Part shown: positions 27,841 through 36,098 of the stretch, one piece after another | Position numbering within the stretch: position 1 is the stretch's first letter | Layout of the letters: every line of letters starts with the position of its first letter | Origin: Alphaproteobacteria bacterium | GTDB taxonomy: Bacteria > Pseudomonadota > Alphaproteobacteria > UBA6615 | DNA: 43,423 nucleotides | Assembly (NCBI GenBank): GCA_022449545.1 | Contig: JAKUPN010000016.1 | Location: forward strand, 1-43,423 | Direction of reading: 5' to 3' | The notes under the pieces: generated by a model | Databases searched by the model: none | The model's input: the letters and a program-made list of their open reading frames with translations, nothing else | Told to the model about the DNA's origin: nothing | Made by a program: the position numbers and the translations under genes

Positions 27841-28084
27841 GCTATTTCCTATGCTATTTTTAAATTCCCATTATTGGGTATTTTTAAAACAAAAATTCAG
27901 TTTTAGAAACCATCTTTAATCTGATTAATACTTTTCATACATTAGTCTACAAACAATAAGTATAGTATTTACACTAAAACAAGAGCATATGCCAATTTAG
28001 AAAGTTTTTTCTAATCAAAGAATTACTGGAAAATTAATTAGTATCTATTACTCTAGATAGGTATAACAGCACGAGAGAACAAGA

Positions 28085-28567
28085 ATGGCCTTCTGGATAC
28101 TTATTATTTTTATTAGTATACCGCTAATTGAAATAGCTCTATTTATTCAGGTTGGCGGCTTCATAGGTCTATGGCCTACCATAGCTATAGTGATAATAAC
28201 TGCGATTCTTGGAACCTTTTTGATACGTAAACAGGGTTTATCTACTCTTCAAAGAGCCCAAAATGAGCTGGAGAAAAAACAAATACCAATAAGAGAATTA
28301 TTTGAGGGTATATGTCTTATTTTTTCTGGTGCTTTACTCCTTACCCCCGGCTTTCTTACTGATGTAATAGGCTTCGTTTTACTCGTACCGTCTTTGCGAG
28401 GCATTTTGGGGGGGCTTTTGTGGAAAACTATACAAAATACAAAAGGCATAAAAATAGAGATGTCTGATTATAAATCTCACAATATAAAAGAAGAAACAGG
28501 TCCTATTGTTGAGGGAGAAGCATTCGAAATAACAGACGAAGAAAACAAAGAAAATGATAAAAAATAA
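28085..28567 (+). CDS. fxsA: FxsA-family membrane protein
   Basis: A 160-residue inner-membrane protein with several hydrophobic helices (about 4-20, 28-46 and 78-102) and an acidic cytoplasmic tail. The PLIEIALFIQVG and LLTPGFLTDVIGFVLLVP segments are typical of FxsA. FxsA was first noted for suppressing phage T7 exclusion by F plasmids, and its normal role is unsettled. The start has GAGAG upstream. It is divergent from the Tim44-like gene and precedes secB by 84 bp. Confidence 0.92.
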   Translation: MAFWILIIFISIPLIEIALFIQVGGFIGLWPTIAIVIITAILGTFLIRKQGLSTLQRAQNELEKKQIPIRELFEGICLIFSGALLLTPGFLTDVIGFVLLVPSLRGILGGLLWKTIQNTKGIKIEMSDYKSHNIKEETGPIVEGEAFEITDEENKENDKK

Positions 28568-28651
28568 ATATCACTTTCTAATACATGGAATTTTAAATCA
28601 CTATATTCAAAAAATTGACAAAATATATTTATGTCAAAGGAAGATAATAAA

Positions 28652-29194
28652 ATGGAAGAAAAAGAAATCCAGACAGACCAAAGTCCACAACCCACCCTCG
28701 TTGTTAATGCTCAGTACGTTAAAGATCTTTCTTTCGAGAATCCAAATGCCCCCAAAAGCTTACTGCAACAAGAAACTGAACCGAATGTGCAAGTGGGAAT
28801 AGACACTGCTGCTAATAAACTTGAAGATTCGGTATTTGAAGTAACACTCACCATACGTGCTGAGGGTAGCGCTGATGATACTAATCTTTTCATGGCAGAA
28901 GTATCCTATTCTGGAGTATTTTCAATTGGTGAAACACCAGAAGAATACATAGCCCCCCTATTATATGTTGAAGCCCCAAGATTATTATTCCCTTTCGCAA
29001 GAGCTATTATAGCAGAGTGTGTTCGTGAAGGAGGATATCCTCCGCTTTTGATACACCCAGTTGATTTTATGTCGCTTTTCCAACAACGAGCTCAACAAGC
29101 ACAGAAGACATCTCAAGAAGATTTGGCAAATGAAACAAATGAAGAGTTTAGTAAAAATGGTAAGGGAGATCAAAAATTTGAATTCGAGATTTAG
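28652..29194 (+). CDS. secB: Protein-export chaperone SecB
   Basis: Tetrameric chaperone that keeps preproteins unfolded for SecA. From the ATG at 28652, with AAAGGAAG upstream, it has 180 residues; the frame runs 7 codons further up to 28631, but without a ribosome-binding site. The core (about 15-140) includes the YVKDLSFENPNAP opening and the EAPRLLFPFARAIIAECVREGGYPPLLI segment in two parts, plus an extended polar C-terminus. It converges with dnaQ (7-bp gap). Confidence 0.96.
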   Translation: MEEKEIQTDQSPQPTLVVNAQYVKDLSFENPNAPKSLLQQETEPNVQVGIDTAANKLEDSVFEVTLTIRAEGSADDTNLFMAEVSYSGVFSIGETPEEYIAPLLYVEAPRLLFPFARAIIAECVREGGYPPLLIHPVDFMSLFQQRAQQAQKTSQEDLANETNEEFSKNGKGDQKFEFEI

Positions 29195-29201
29195 TTAGTC
29201 A

Positions 29202-29885
29202 CTATTGATCTAAGCGCCACATAGGATTCTTAATACTATTTATCAATTCTTCGTGTGCTTCAATTTCTTCAGCTGTCGGCGTGTGTGATCTTAGCTTTCT
29301 TTCAATAACTTCAGAGCTTTCTGATGTTTGACTTTTTTTTACGTTCCCATCCTCGTTTAAATTTAATCCTGGCTGTCTTCCACCCATAAGATATAGATAG
29401 ACTTCTGCTAGCAATTCAGCATCTAGTAAAGCTCCATGCTTTTCTCTTGAGGAAAGATCTATCTGAAATCTACGACAAAGAGCATCTAGGCTTACTTGTG
29501 CCCCCGGAAATCTGCGACGTGCGAGGGAAACTGTGTCCAATGCACGCGATCTATCTATCAACTCAGCTCCAATCATCGTCATTTCCGAATCAAGGAATCT
29601 TAGATCAAAATCAGCATTATGAATTATCAGTTGTGATTTGCCGATAAATTCTAAAAAAGATCCTGAAATATCTGAAAATTTAGGTTTGTCGGAAAGGAAT
29701 TCTGTGCTTAGGCCATGAATTGCAAATGCAGATGCAGGCATTTCACGTTCTGGGTTTATGTATTCATGGAAAAATTTTCCAGTGGGCATATGATTGTGGA
29801 TTTCGAGGCAACCAATTTCGACAATTCTATCACCAGATTGTGGATCTAAGCCTGTAGTTTCTGTATCAAGTACTATTTCTCTCAT
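29202..29885 (-). CDS. dnaQ: DNA polymerase III subunit epsilon (3'-5' exonuclease)
   Basis: Proofreading exonuclease of the replicative polymerase. The 227 residues have DEDDh motifs: ExoI DTETTG (7-12), ExoII around HNADFDLRFLD, and ExoIII HGALLDAELLAEVYL. The C-terminal tail likely contacts the alpha subunit. The start has GAGAGG upstream. It belongs to the ppsR-maf-aroE-coaE-dnaQ block beside the replication origin. Confidence 0.97.
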   Translation of the reverse strand: MREIVLDTETTGLDPQSGDRIVEIGCLEIHNHMPTGKFFHEYINPEREMPASAFAIHGLSTEFLSDKPKFSDISGSFLEFIGKSQLIIHNADFDLRFLDSEMTMIGAELIDRSRALDTVSLARRRFPGAQVSLDALCRRFQIDLSSREKHGALLDAELLAEVYLYLMGGRQPGLNLNEDGNVKKSQTSESSEVIERKLRSHTPTAEEIEAHEELINSIKNPMWRLDQ

Positions 29886-29906
29886 ATAAACCTCTCATTT
29901 CCTAAA

Positions 29907-30521
29907 TCACATCCGTCTTGAAACAAGTCGTAAATGTTTAACCAGTCTTGTAAGTCTCCTAAAAGTATATGCTTTTCCCAATCCCGTCTCTATAACATAG
30001 TTTGCTCTTCGACATTTTTCTTTGTCAGATATTTGACTATCAACAATACCTTTAAACTTTTCGATGCTCATTCCACTTCTTGATAATACTCTTCGCGTTC
30101 TGATGAATTCAGGTGCTGTCATTACGAGAACAGCGTCAACATTTACCTCACCGTTCGTCTCATAAAGTAGCGGAATGTCAAGTACGACAAGTGATTCAGA
30201 CCTTAGTGAGTGAAATCTCAGAAAACGCCTTGCCGATAATCGTACAACTGGATGAATAATTTTTTCTAGTTCTTCACGAGCTTGACTGTCTGAAAAAACC
30301 ATATTGCCCAGCTTCTGTCTATTAATAACCTCACGTTCAATTACGCTAGGAAATCGCCTTCTAATTTCTTCGTTAATTTTTTTATCAGTTTTCAAAAGCT
30401 TAAGAACAGTAGCATCAGAATCATGAACAGGAACATTAAGTCTTCGAAACATATCAGCTGCCGTTGACTTGCCCATTCCAATAGATCCAGTTAGCCCAAG
30501 AACTAACAATCTTGCCTCCAT
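29907..30521 (-). CDS. coaE: Dephospho-CoA kinase
   Basis: Last step of coenzyme A synthesis. From the ATG at 30521 the protein has 204 residues with the P-loop GSIGMGKST (12-20) and the DSDATV segment. The longer frame (to 30560) lies inside aroE. It begins 4 bp after the aroE stop. Confidence 0.95.
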   Translation of the reverse strand: MEARLLVLGLTGSIGMGKSTAADMFRRLNVPVHDSDATVLKLLKTDKKINEEIRRRFPSVIEREVINRQKLGNMVFSDSQAREELEKIIHPVVRLSARRFLRFHSLRSESLVVLDIPLLYETNGEVNVDAVLVMTAPEFIRTRRVLSRSGMSIEKFKGIVDSQISDKEKCRRANYVIETGLGKAYTFRRLTRLVKHLRLVSRRM

Positions 30522-30525
30522 ATTT

Positions 30526-31389
30526 TCATAGCGCTGACAAAACCTTCTGACGAAGAACATCGTCTACTGATGGATCTACACCAAACCATTCTTGAAAACC
30601 TAATCTTCCTTGATGCAAAAGCATTCCTAAACCATCAACGACATTGTTGCCCCTTTTGCGTGCCCGCTGTAAAAGATCCGTTTCTAATGGTACATAAACT
30701 ATATCATTGACCACAGCGTCCATTGGTAAGTGTTGAAGATCAAGATCGAGTTCTTTTTTTCCTACCATGCCCAGCACTGTAGTATTAACTAAAAGACCTG
30801 ATTCAGCTAAAATATTTCCTCGATCATCCCAGCTATACACAGAAGATTTTTCTGAAAGACCTGGCACATTATCAACTAATTTATGGGCTCTCTCAGGTGA
30901 GCGGTTTGAAATTCTTACTTCTGGAACCCCTAAATCCAACAAAGCCACGCATATAGCTCTTGCAGCACCACCTGCACCCAAAACCACTGCTGGCCGAGAT
31001 TGGTATATTGTTCTCAATGATGCAGGAACACTCTCTTTTAAGTTTTCAAGAAATCCAAAAGCATCAGAATTCATGCCATACAAACTGCCATCAGCGCGAA
31101 TTTTTATAGTGTTAATCGCCCCTATCCTTTGAGCTACAGGGTCAATATTATCAACCAATGATAGTGCTTCTTCTTTGAGCGGGAGTGTCAAGTTTACACC
31201 AATAAAGTTTAGTTCACGTAGTCTAGTTAGGGCCTCAGACAAACATTCTGCCCTTACTTCCATGGCTTCATAAAATCCATTAATTTTATATTTGGAAATC
31301 CAGTAATTGTGTAATCGAGGAGATAAAGAATGAGAAATGGGAAAACCCATAACTCCTGCCTTTAGAGGAATGTTTTTTTCATTATTCAT
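30526..31389 (-). CDS. aroE: Shikimate dehydrogenase
   Basis: NADPH-dependent shikimate-pathway enzyme of 287 residues. The substrate-binding SHSLSPRLH (Ser21, Ser23) and the catalytic Lys72 in NLTLPLK are present. NADP binding is shown by GAGGAARAI near 135. The maf stop overlaps its start by 4 bp. Confidence 0.96.
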   Translation of the reverse strand: MNNEKNIPLKAGVMGFPISHSLSPRLHNYWISKYKINGFYEAMEVRAECLSEALTRLRELNFIGVNLTLPLKEEALSLVDNIDPVAQRIGAINTIKIRADGSLYGMNSDAFGFLENLKESVPASLRTIYQSRPAVVLGAGGAARAICVALLDLGVPEVRISNRSPERAHKLVDNVPGLSEKSSVYSWDDRGNILAESGLLVNTTVLGMVGKKELDLDLQHLPMDAVVNDIVYVPLETDLLQRARKRGNNVVDGLGMLLHQGRLGFQEWFGVDPSVDDVLRQKVLSAL

Positions 31390-32006
31390 TTTAATATTAC
31401 ACCGCGTTGCCTTAACTCGGAAAGCAAATAGAGTAACGGAATACCAAGAATAGAAAAATAGTCACCCTCAATTTTTGAGAATAGTTGAGCACCTAATCCC
31501 TCTATTTTATAGGCTCCAACAGTTTGATAGGCTTCTTCACCCATACTTTGTAGATACCAATCGATATAAGAATCACTTAAAAGTCGCATTACTAACTTAG
31601 CTTCACTTTCATGACCCCAAATTTTTATTCCAAATTGAGATAAACAGACACTAACTAGTAATTTGTGAGGACGACCCCGTAACTTCATTAAGTGATCTCG
31701 TGCTTCATCAAGGTTTTTAGGTTTATCAAATATTATACCTTCACACTCAAGAATCTGATCAGCCCCCACAACTAGAGAATTTGGATATAACAAAGATATT
31801 TTTTCTGCTTTTTTTTCTGCTAAAACTCTAGCAATTTTTACGGGCACCACCTTTTCTTTTTTTAATTTAGATTTTATTTCATTTTCATCTATACCGCTGG
31901 AAAATGCTGTATGTTTTACTCCAGCTGAATCCAACAGTCTCGTTCTAATTTTGCTTTTAGAAGCTAGTATTACGGATGGGAGTGATTGTATTTGTTCAGA
32001 GGCCAT
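31386..32006 (-). CDS. maf: Maf-family nucleoside triphosphate pyrophosphatase
   Basis: A 206-residue Maf/Ham1-superfamily protein that hydrolyses non-canonical or pyrimidine/methylated NTPs. The N-terminal LASKSKIRTRLL motif, SGIDENE, GADQILEC and KPKNLDEAR are intact. The subfamily (dTTP/UTP versus m7GTP) cannot be settled by eye. It lies 12 bp after ppsR and overlaps aroE by 4 bp. Confidence 0.94.
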   Translation of the reverse strand: MASEQIQSLPSVILASKSKIRTRLLDSAGVKHTAFSSGIDENEIKSKLKKEKVVPVKIARVLAEKKAEKISLLYPNSLVVGADQILECEGIIFDKPKNLDEARDHLMKLRGRPHKLLVSVCLSQFGIKIWGHESEAKLVMRLLSDSYIDWYLQSMGEEAYQTVGAYKIEGLGAQLFSKIEGDYFSILGIPLLYLLSELRQRGVILK

Positions 32007-32018
32007 AGGTGAAAAACG

Positions 32019-32879
32019 TTATTTAATTTTATTGTCTTCATGCCTAGACAATTGAGCCATTACTGCAGCTGCCGTTTCCTCAATAGATCGTCTCGTTACA
32101 TCAATAACAGGCCAATTTTTTTTGTTAAAATAACGCCGGGCCTGAGTTATCTCAGCCTTAACTTCTTCCAAGTCTATATATGGAGTCTCTCCCTCTTGTT
32201 TGAGAATAGCCAATCTTGCACGCCTCAGTTCCACCAGCCTTTTGGGGTCATTTGTAAGTCCAATTACAATTGCATTTTTCACTTCATCAAGAATTTTAGG
32301 TAAAGGAATTCCAGGCACAAAAGGAACATTTACTGCTCTCACTCCCCTATTAGCTAAGTACAGACATGTAGGAGTTTTTGAAGTTCTTGATACGCCCACC
32401 AATATAACATCTGAATTATCGTATTCTTCGGCTCTTTGGCCATCATCATGGGCTAAAGCCCAATCCATTGCCTCTATTCTATGAAAATATTCAGCATCCA
32501 TTTCATGTTGGCCACCAATTCTATGAATAGGTTGAGCACCCAAGAATTGTCCTAAAGCTGCAATAACTGGATCAAGAACTGAGATGCACGGCAACTTGAG
32601 GCGCCTGCAACCATCTCTTAACTGCTCCCTTAGTGTTTCATCTACTAAAGTGAACATTACCGGACCCGGTTTGGCTTCAATAGCTTCCAGAACAACTTTC
32701 ATTGCATGTTTTGTCCTTGCCATTGGCCAAACATGTTCAACCGGCTCAACATCTTCAAATTGAACCAAACACGCTCGAGCAACAGAATGGATGGTTTCTC
32801 CTGTAGAATCAGAAACCAAATGAAAGTCAAACGACTGATTTTGTTTATAGTCAGATGTCGAAAATTGTTCCTCCATCAA
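32019..32879 (-). CDS. ppsR: Pyruvate, water dikinase regulatory protein (PPSR/DUF299 family, RP001 homologue)
   Basis: Bifunctional kinase/pyrophosphorylase that phosphorylates PEP synthase or PPDK. The 286 residues carry the P-loop-like GVSRTSKTPTCLYLA near 157-171, and a fully conserved N-terminus (SDSTGETIHSVARA). Met1 (32879) or Met2 (32876) can start, with AGGGAA upstream. In Caulobacter and Rickettsia the homologue, called RP001, flanks the chromosomal replication origin opposite hemE, exactly the arrangement here. Confidence 0.95.
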   Translation of the reverse strand: MMEEQFSTSDYKQNQSFDFHLVSDSTGETIHSVARACLVQFEDVEPVEHVWPMARTKHAMKVVLEAIEAKPGPVMFTLVDETLREQLRDGCRRLKLPCISVLDPVIAALGQFLGAQPIHRIGGQHEMDAEYFHRIEAMDWALAHDDGQRAEEYDNSDVILVGVSRTSKTPTCLYLANRGVRAVNVPFVPGIPLPKILDEVKNAIVIGLTNDPKRLVELRRARLAILKQEGETPYIDLEEVKAEITQARRYFNKKNWPVIDVTRRSIEETAAAVMAQLSRHEDNKIK

Positions 32880-32908
32880 TTTATTCCCTGTTGAAAAATT
32901 ATGGATAC

Positions 32909-32917
32909 TGTAGATAA
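32909..32917 (-). promoter_or_regulatory. DnaA box, one mismatch
   Basis: TTATCTACA on the minus strand, one mismatch from TTATCCACA, inside the predicted origin. Confidence 0.5.
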
Positions 32918-33009
32918 CTCAACAAAACTTTAGTTAAAAAAATATTATTAACTAATAGAGATTTATAATTAACAATTTCATACTCAGCAGAACAAAACCT
33001 TCAACTATG

Positions 33010-33018
33010 TGTGGATCA
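33010..33018 (-). promoter_or_regulatory. DnaA box, one mismatch
   Basis: TGATCCACA on the minus strand (TGTGGATCA on plus), one mismatch from TTATCCACA, 15 bp from the perfect box at 33034. Confidence 0.55.
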
Positions 33019-33033
33019 AATTTCTGTATCGTC

Positions 33034-33042
33034 TTATCCACA
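33034..33042 (+). promoter_or_regulatory. DnaA box, perfect
   Basis: Perfect TTATCCACA on the plus strand inside the predicted origin. Confidence 0.75.
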
Positions 33043-33046
33043 CATA

Positions 33047-33172
33047 TATCCTCAAATTATTTATCAACCATAATCGTATATATAGAATACAATTCTTATA
33101 CTTAAATTAAATTATCCACAAAAAAAAAGATCTAGTGACAAGCTATATATATATACAACAAATTTGAGGATA
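33047..33172. repeat. 12-bp inverted repeat in the predicted origin
   Basis: TATCCTCAAATT (33047-33058) and its exact reverse complement AATTTGAGGATA (33161-33172), 102 bp apart. They enclose the second perfect DnaA box and the (TA)6 run. The function is unknown, and an origin-protein binding site is possible. Confidence 0.6.
33112..33120 (+). promoter_or_regulatory. DnaA box, perfect
   Basis: Perfect TTATCCACA on the plus strand, immediately before the A9-run and AT-rich stretch that may be the unwinding element. Confidence 0.75.
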
Positions 33173-33329
33173 AAATTTAAATACCGTTTCTCAAAAGAAT
33201 ACTACAACAACAAATATAATTAATTAATTTTATATTATTGATTTAGACCTAGAAAAAACAATTTCCAGGCCCATAATACATAATTTAATAATTTTACTAC
33301 TTTTGATTTAGAAAGAAGAAATACAAAAA

Positions 33330-34364
33330 TTGTCTAAACTTATTTTATTATCTCTTGAAGGAAAAAAATTACCAAGACCACCGTTTTGGTTTATGCGCCA
33401 AGCTGGACGTTATTTACCCGAATATAGAGACATTAGAAAACGTGCTTCTTCATTTCTCGATCTTTGTTACCAACCCGAGATTGCTTCAGAAATAACACTT
33501 CAACCAATACGAAGATTTCATCCTGATGCAGCTATTTTGTTTTCTGATATTCTTGTTATTCCAGATGCATTAGGCCAAAAACTAGAGTTTAAAGAAGGTG
33601 TTGGCCCTTGCTTAGATCCTATTCGCACAGCCATAGAATTAAAAAGTTTATCACTTAAGAGTTGTGATAAAAAATTAAGTCCAATATTAGAAACTATAAA
33701 ATATGTTAAGGAAAAACTTCCTGAGGATGTTGCATTGATTGGATTTGCTGGATCACCCTGGACTGTGGCAACTTATATGGTTGAAGGTGGTACTAGTAGA
33801 AATTTTATTTCTATAAAGAAATGGGCACGAAATGATCCCAATAGCTTTAATAAACTTATGGATATAATAGTAGACAGCACATGTGATTACATAATCGGAC
33901 AAATAGAGGCTGGAGCTGATGTAATTCAGTTATTTGATACTTGGGCAAGCGCAGTTCCTGCGGATCAGTTCCAAAAATTAGTTATTGAGCCAACCCAAAA
34001 GATTATAAACCGTGTTAGAAAGATAAAACCAAAAACTAAATTTATTGGATTTCCGAAAGGCATAGGATCAGCTATTTCATATTATGCAAAGGAAACAGGT
34101 GTTAATTGTTTGAGTATTGATAGCTCTATTTCACCTGAAATCGCCGCAAAATGCTTGCATCCGAAATATACAATTCAGGGTAATCTAGATCCAATAGCAT
34201 TATTGGTAGGCGGTAATTCGATGTTAAATAGTGCTGATAATATTATAAAAACCTTAAATAACGGACCTTTTATTTTTAACTTAGGCCATGGAATTGTCCC
34301 TGAAACACCACCAGAAAATGTTGAACTTCTTGCTGATTTTATCCGCTCTAGGGGAAAAGGATGA
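33330..34364 (+). CDS. hemE: Uroporphyrinogen decarboxylase
   Basis: Converts uroporphyrinogen III to coproporphyrinogen III in heme synthesis. The 344 residues include the active-site RQAGRYLPEYR (Arg23, Arg27). FSDILVIPDALG and the late GNLDPIALL and NLGHGIVPETP motifs are also present. The frame begins at TTG (33330-33332): no ATG or GTG lies before the conserved region, so a TTG start is likely, with GAAAGAAG upstream. It overlaps hemH by 4 bp. Confidence 0.97.
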   Translation: MSKLILLSLEGKKLPRPPFWFMRQAGRYLPEYRDIRKRASSFLDLCYQPEIASEITLQPIRRFHPDAAILFSDILVIPDALGQKLEFKEGVGPCLDPIRTAIELKSLSLKSCDKKLSPILETIKYVKEKLPEDVALIGFAGSPWTVATYMVEGGTSRNFISIKKWARNDPNSFNKLMDIIVDSTCDYIIGQIEAGADVIQLFDTWASAVPADQFQKLVIEPTQKIINRVRKIKPKTKFIGFPKGIGSAISYYAKETGVNCLSIDSSISPEIAAKCLHPKYTIQGNLDPIALLVGGNSMLNSADNIIKTLNNGPFIFNLGHGIVPETPPENVELLADFIRSRGKG

Positions 34365-35404
34365 AAATTGCGGTTGTTCTTTATAATTTAGGTGGTCCTG
34401 AAAAAAATGAAGATATAAAAAAATTTCTTTTTAATCTTTTTAATGATCCAATGATTATTAGTCTGCCAACTCCTCTAAGATGGTTTTTGGCAAAATTAAT
34501 ATCAAATCGTAGAGCTAAAACAGCACACGAAATTTATAAACACTTAGGAGGAGGATCACCCCTTCTTCAAAATACAATAGCACAAGCAAGGGATTTAAAT
34601 ACTACTTTATCGCAAACTAAAGACCATGATTATAAAGTTTTTGTAGCCATGAGATATTGGCATCCAATGGCAGATAATGTTGCTGAGCAAGTAAAATTTT
34701 ATCAGCCTGATGAGATTATTCTACTACCTCTCTATCCGCAGTTTTCAACTACAACAGTTGGTTCGTTTATTAATGTTTGGAAAAGAGCTGTAGATAAAAT
34801 AGATTTAAACTGTTCTACAAAAATGATTTGTTGCTATCCTTATGAGCAGGGATTTATTGATTCGATTGTCTCTTCAATCAGAAAAACTAATCATTTAGAT
34901 GATGTTAGAGATAAACGAATTCTATTTTCAGCACATGGATTGCCTCAAAAGATAATTAATAGGGGCGATCCATATCAGTGGCAAATAGAACAAACAGTTA
35001 ACGCTGTTGTAGAGAAAATCTCTATAAAAGATTTAGACTGGGTTGTGTCTTATCAAAGTCGTGTTGGGCCACTAGAGTGGATTGGTCCCTCCACAGAGGA
35101 GGAAATAGTACGGGCAGGTCAAGATAGAAAAAGTATAGTTATAGTTCCAATAGCTTTCGTTTCAGAACATTCAGAAACTCTAGTGGAGTTAGATATAGAA
35201 TATAAAAAATATAGTGAGATAGCAGGAGTAAATGGATTTTACAGAATTCCAACGGTAAGTGTATCAAATGAATTTATTTCTGGTTTAGCCCGCCTTGTTA
35301 ATCTTGCTCATTCTGAATCTAATTTTATTATAAGTGGAGATGTGAAACGTATTTGTCCAAATAACTGGAAGCAGTGTCCATGTAATGAGAAAGATACTAA
35401 CTGA
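34361..35404 (+). CDS. hemH: Ferrochelatase
   Basis: Inserts Fe2+ into protoporphyrin IX. The 347 residues carry FSAHGLPQKI with the metal-binding His near 188. YQSRVGPLEWIGPST and the later VSEHSETLVELD segment with its acidic metal ligand are also present. The C-terminal Cys pair (CPNNWKQCPC) is seen in several alphaproteobacterial forms, some of which bind an Fe-S cluster. The start overlaps hemE (ATGA) and the stop overlaps hemJ. Confidence 0.96.
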   Translation: MKIAVVLYNLGGPEKNEDIKKFLFNLFNDPMIISLPTPLRWFLAKLISNRRAKTAHEIYKHLGGGSPLLQNTIAQARDLNTTLSQTKDHDYKVFVAMRYWHPMADNVAEQVKFYQPDEIILLPLYPQFSTTTVGSFINVWKRAVDKIDLNCSTKMICCYPYEQGFIDSIVSSIRKTNHLDDVRDKRILFSAHGLPQKIINRGDPYQWQIEQTVNAVVEKISIKDLDWVVSYQSRVGPLEWIGPSTEEEIVRAGQDRKSIVIVPIAFVSEHSETLVELDIEYKKYSEIAGVNGFYRIPTVSVSNEFISGLARLVNLAHSESNFIISGDVKRICPNNWKQCPCNEKDTN

Positions 35405-35841
35405 TGGATCTCTTTCTGTCGATTTTAAAGGCACTACATTTAATCAGTATTATAGCGTGGATGGCAGGGTTACTCTATTTGCCAAGGCTATTTGTTTATC
35501 ATAGTGAATCAGAACCTGGATCATTACAAAGTGAAACATTCAAAGTTATGGAACGAAGATTATTTTGGGGAATTATGAACCCGGCTATGTTTTTTTCATT
35601 TTTATTTGGGTTGGCCCTAATTATTTGTTCTGATTCTTTGGACTGGTATAGTGCGTGGATATGGATAAAGGTTATTTGTATAGGGATTTTGACTATGGCG
35701 CATATGCAATTTGGTATGTGGCAAAAGGCATTTGAGGCTGATGCTAATGTTCACAGTGCTAAAACTTATCGTATAGTAAATGAAATTCCCACAATACTAA
35801 TGATAATGATTGTCTTAATGGTCATTATTAAGCCTTTTTGA
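35404..35841 (+). CDS. hemJ: Protoporphyrinogen IX oxidase HemJ
   Basis: A 145-residue integral membrane protein with four predicted helices. It shows the HemJ pattern of an N-terminal His (residue 12) in ALHLISIIAWMAGLLYLPR and a Lys in WIWIKVICIG. HemJ oxidises protoporphyrinogen IX before ferrochelatase in bacteria that lack HemG or HemY. hemE-hemH-hemJ are linked by 1-4 bp overlaps. Confidence 0.94.
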   Translation: MDLFLSILKALHLISIIAWMAGLLYLPRLFVYHSESEPGSLQSETFKVMERRLFWGIMNPAMFFSFLFGLALIICSDSLDWYSAWIWIKVICIGILTMAHMQFGMWQKAFEADANVHSAKTYRIVNEIPTILMIMIVLMVIIKPF

Positions 35842-35854
35842 GTTTTTATAATCT

Positions 35855-35968
35855 ATGTTATGGTTAACACAGAACTTGACATCTGGGCCTGATGCCACTA
35901 ATTGGCTCTTTATTAGACGTTTGGATGTGGAGTCTGTGGCGTTTAATCCTTCCATACTTGTCGAATAA
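35855..35968 (+). CDS. Possible 37-codon leader ORF upstream of rho
   Basis: An ATG-TAA reading frame of 37 codons in the 257-bp gap between hemJ and rho (first residues MLWLTQNLTSGPD). It has no clear ribosome-binding site and no recognised domain, so it may be chance. rho genes elsewhere are autoregulated through leaders. The rest of the gap shows no gene. Confidence 0.2.
   Translation: MLWLTQNLTSGPDATNWLFIRRLDVESVAFNPSILVE
35876..35904 (+). promoter_or_regulatory. Weak candidate promoter for rho
   Basis: A perfect -35 TTGACA (35876-35881) in the hemJ-rho gap, with only poor -10 matches 15-17 bp downstream. A transcript from here would have a leader of about 190 nt before the rho ATG. Confidence 0.3.
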
Positions 35969-36098
35969 GGCTAATTGCAGCTGTCGGCAAAATACCTCAA
36001 TAGTGTTTAGTGCAAAATTTTCCTAGGCATGTTTTAAAACTCTCTAATTATTTCAACTAATTTTTTCTGATGGTATTCTCACATTTTGGTAAAGGTTA

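Larger units (their letters stand above)
32880..33329. other. Predicted chromosomal replication origin (oriC)
   Basis: The longest gene-free stretch in the window (450 bp, strongly AT-rich) between ppsR and hemE, the location of Cori in Caulobacter. It contains two perfect TTATCCACA DnaA boxes (33034-33042 and 33112-33120), one-mismatch boxes at 32909-32917 and 33010-33018 (both minus strand), a (TA)6 run at 33144-33155, and very AT-rich sequence at 33121-33300 that could be the unwinding element. The flanking gene blocks are transcribed away from it on both sides. I see no TTAA-N7-TTAA CtrA sites and no GANTC sites here, so any CtrA/CcrM control would differ from Caulobacter. Confidence 0.8.

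Noticed and set aside
32880-33329. Caulobacter-type CtrA sites (TTAA-N7-TTAA) and GANTC methylation sites in the origin
   Set aside because: TTAA tetramers occur, but at spacings of 1, 0 or 10 or more, not 7, and no GANTC is present. With only 450 bp the absence is not statistically strong.
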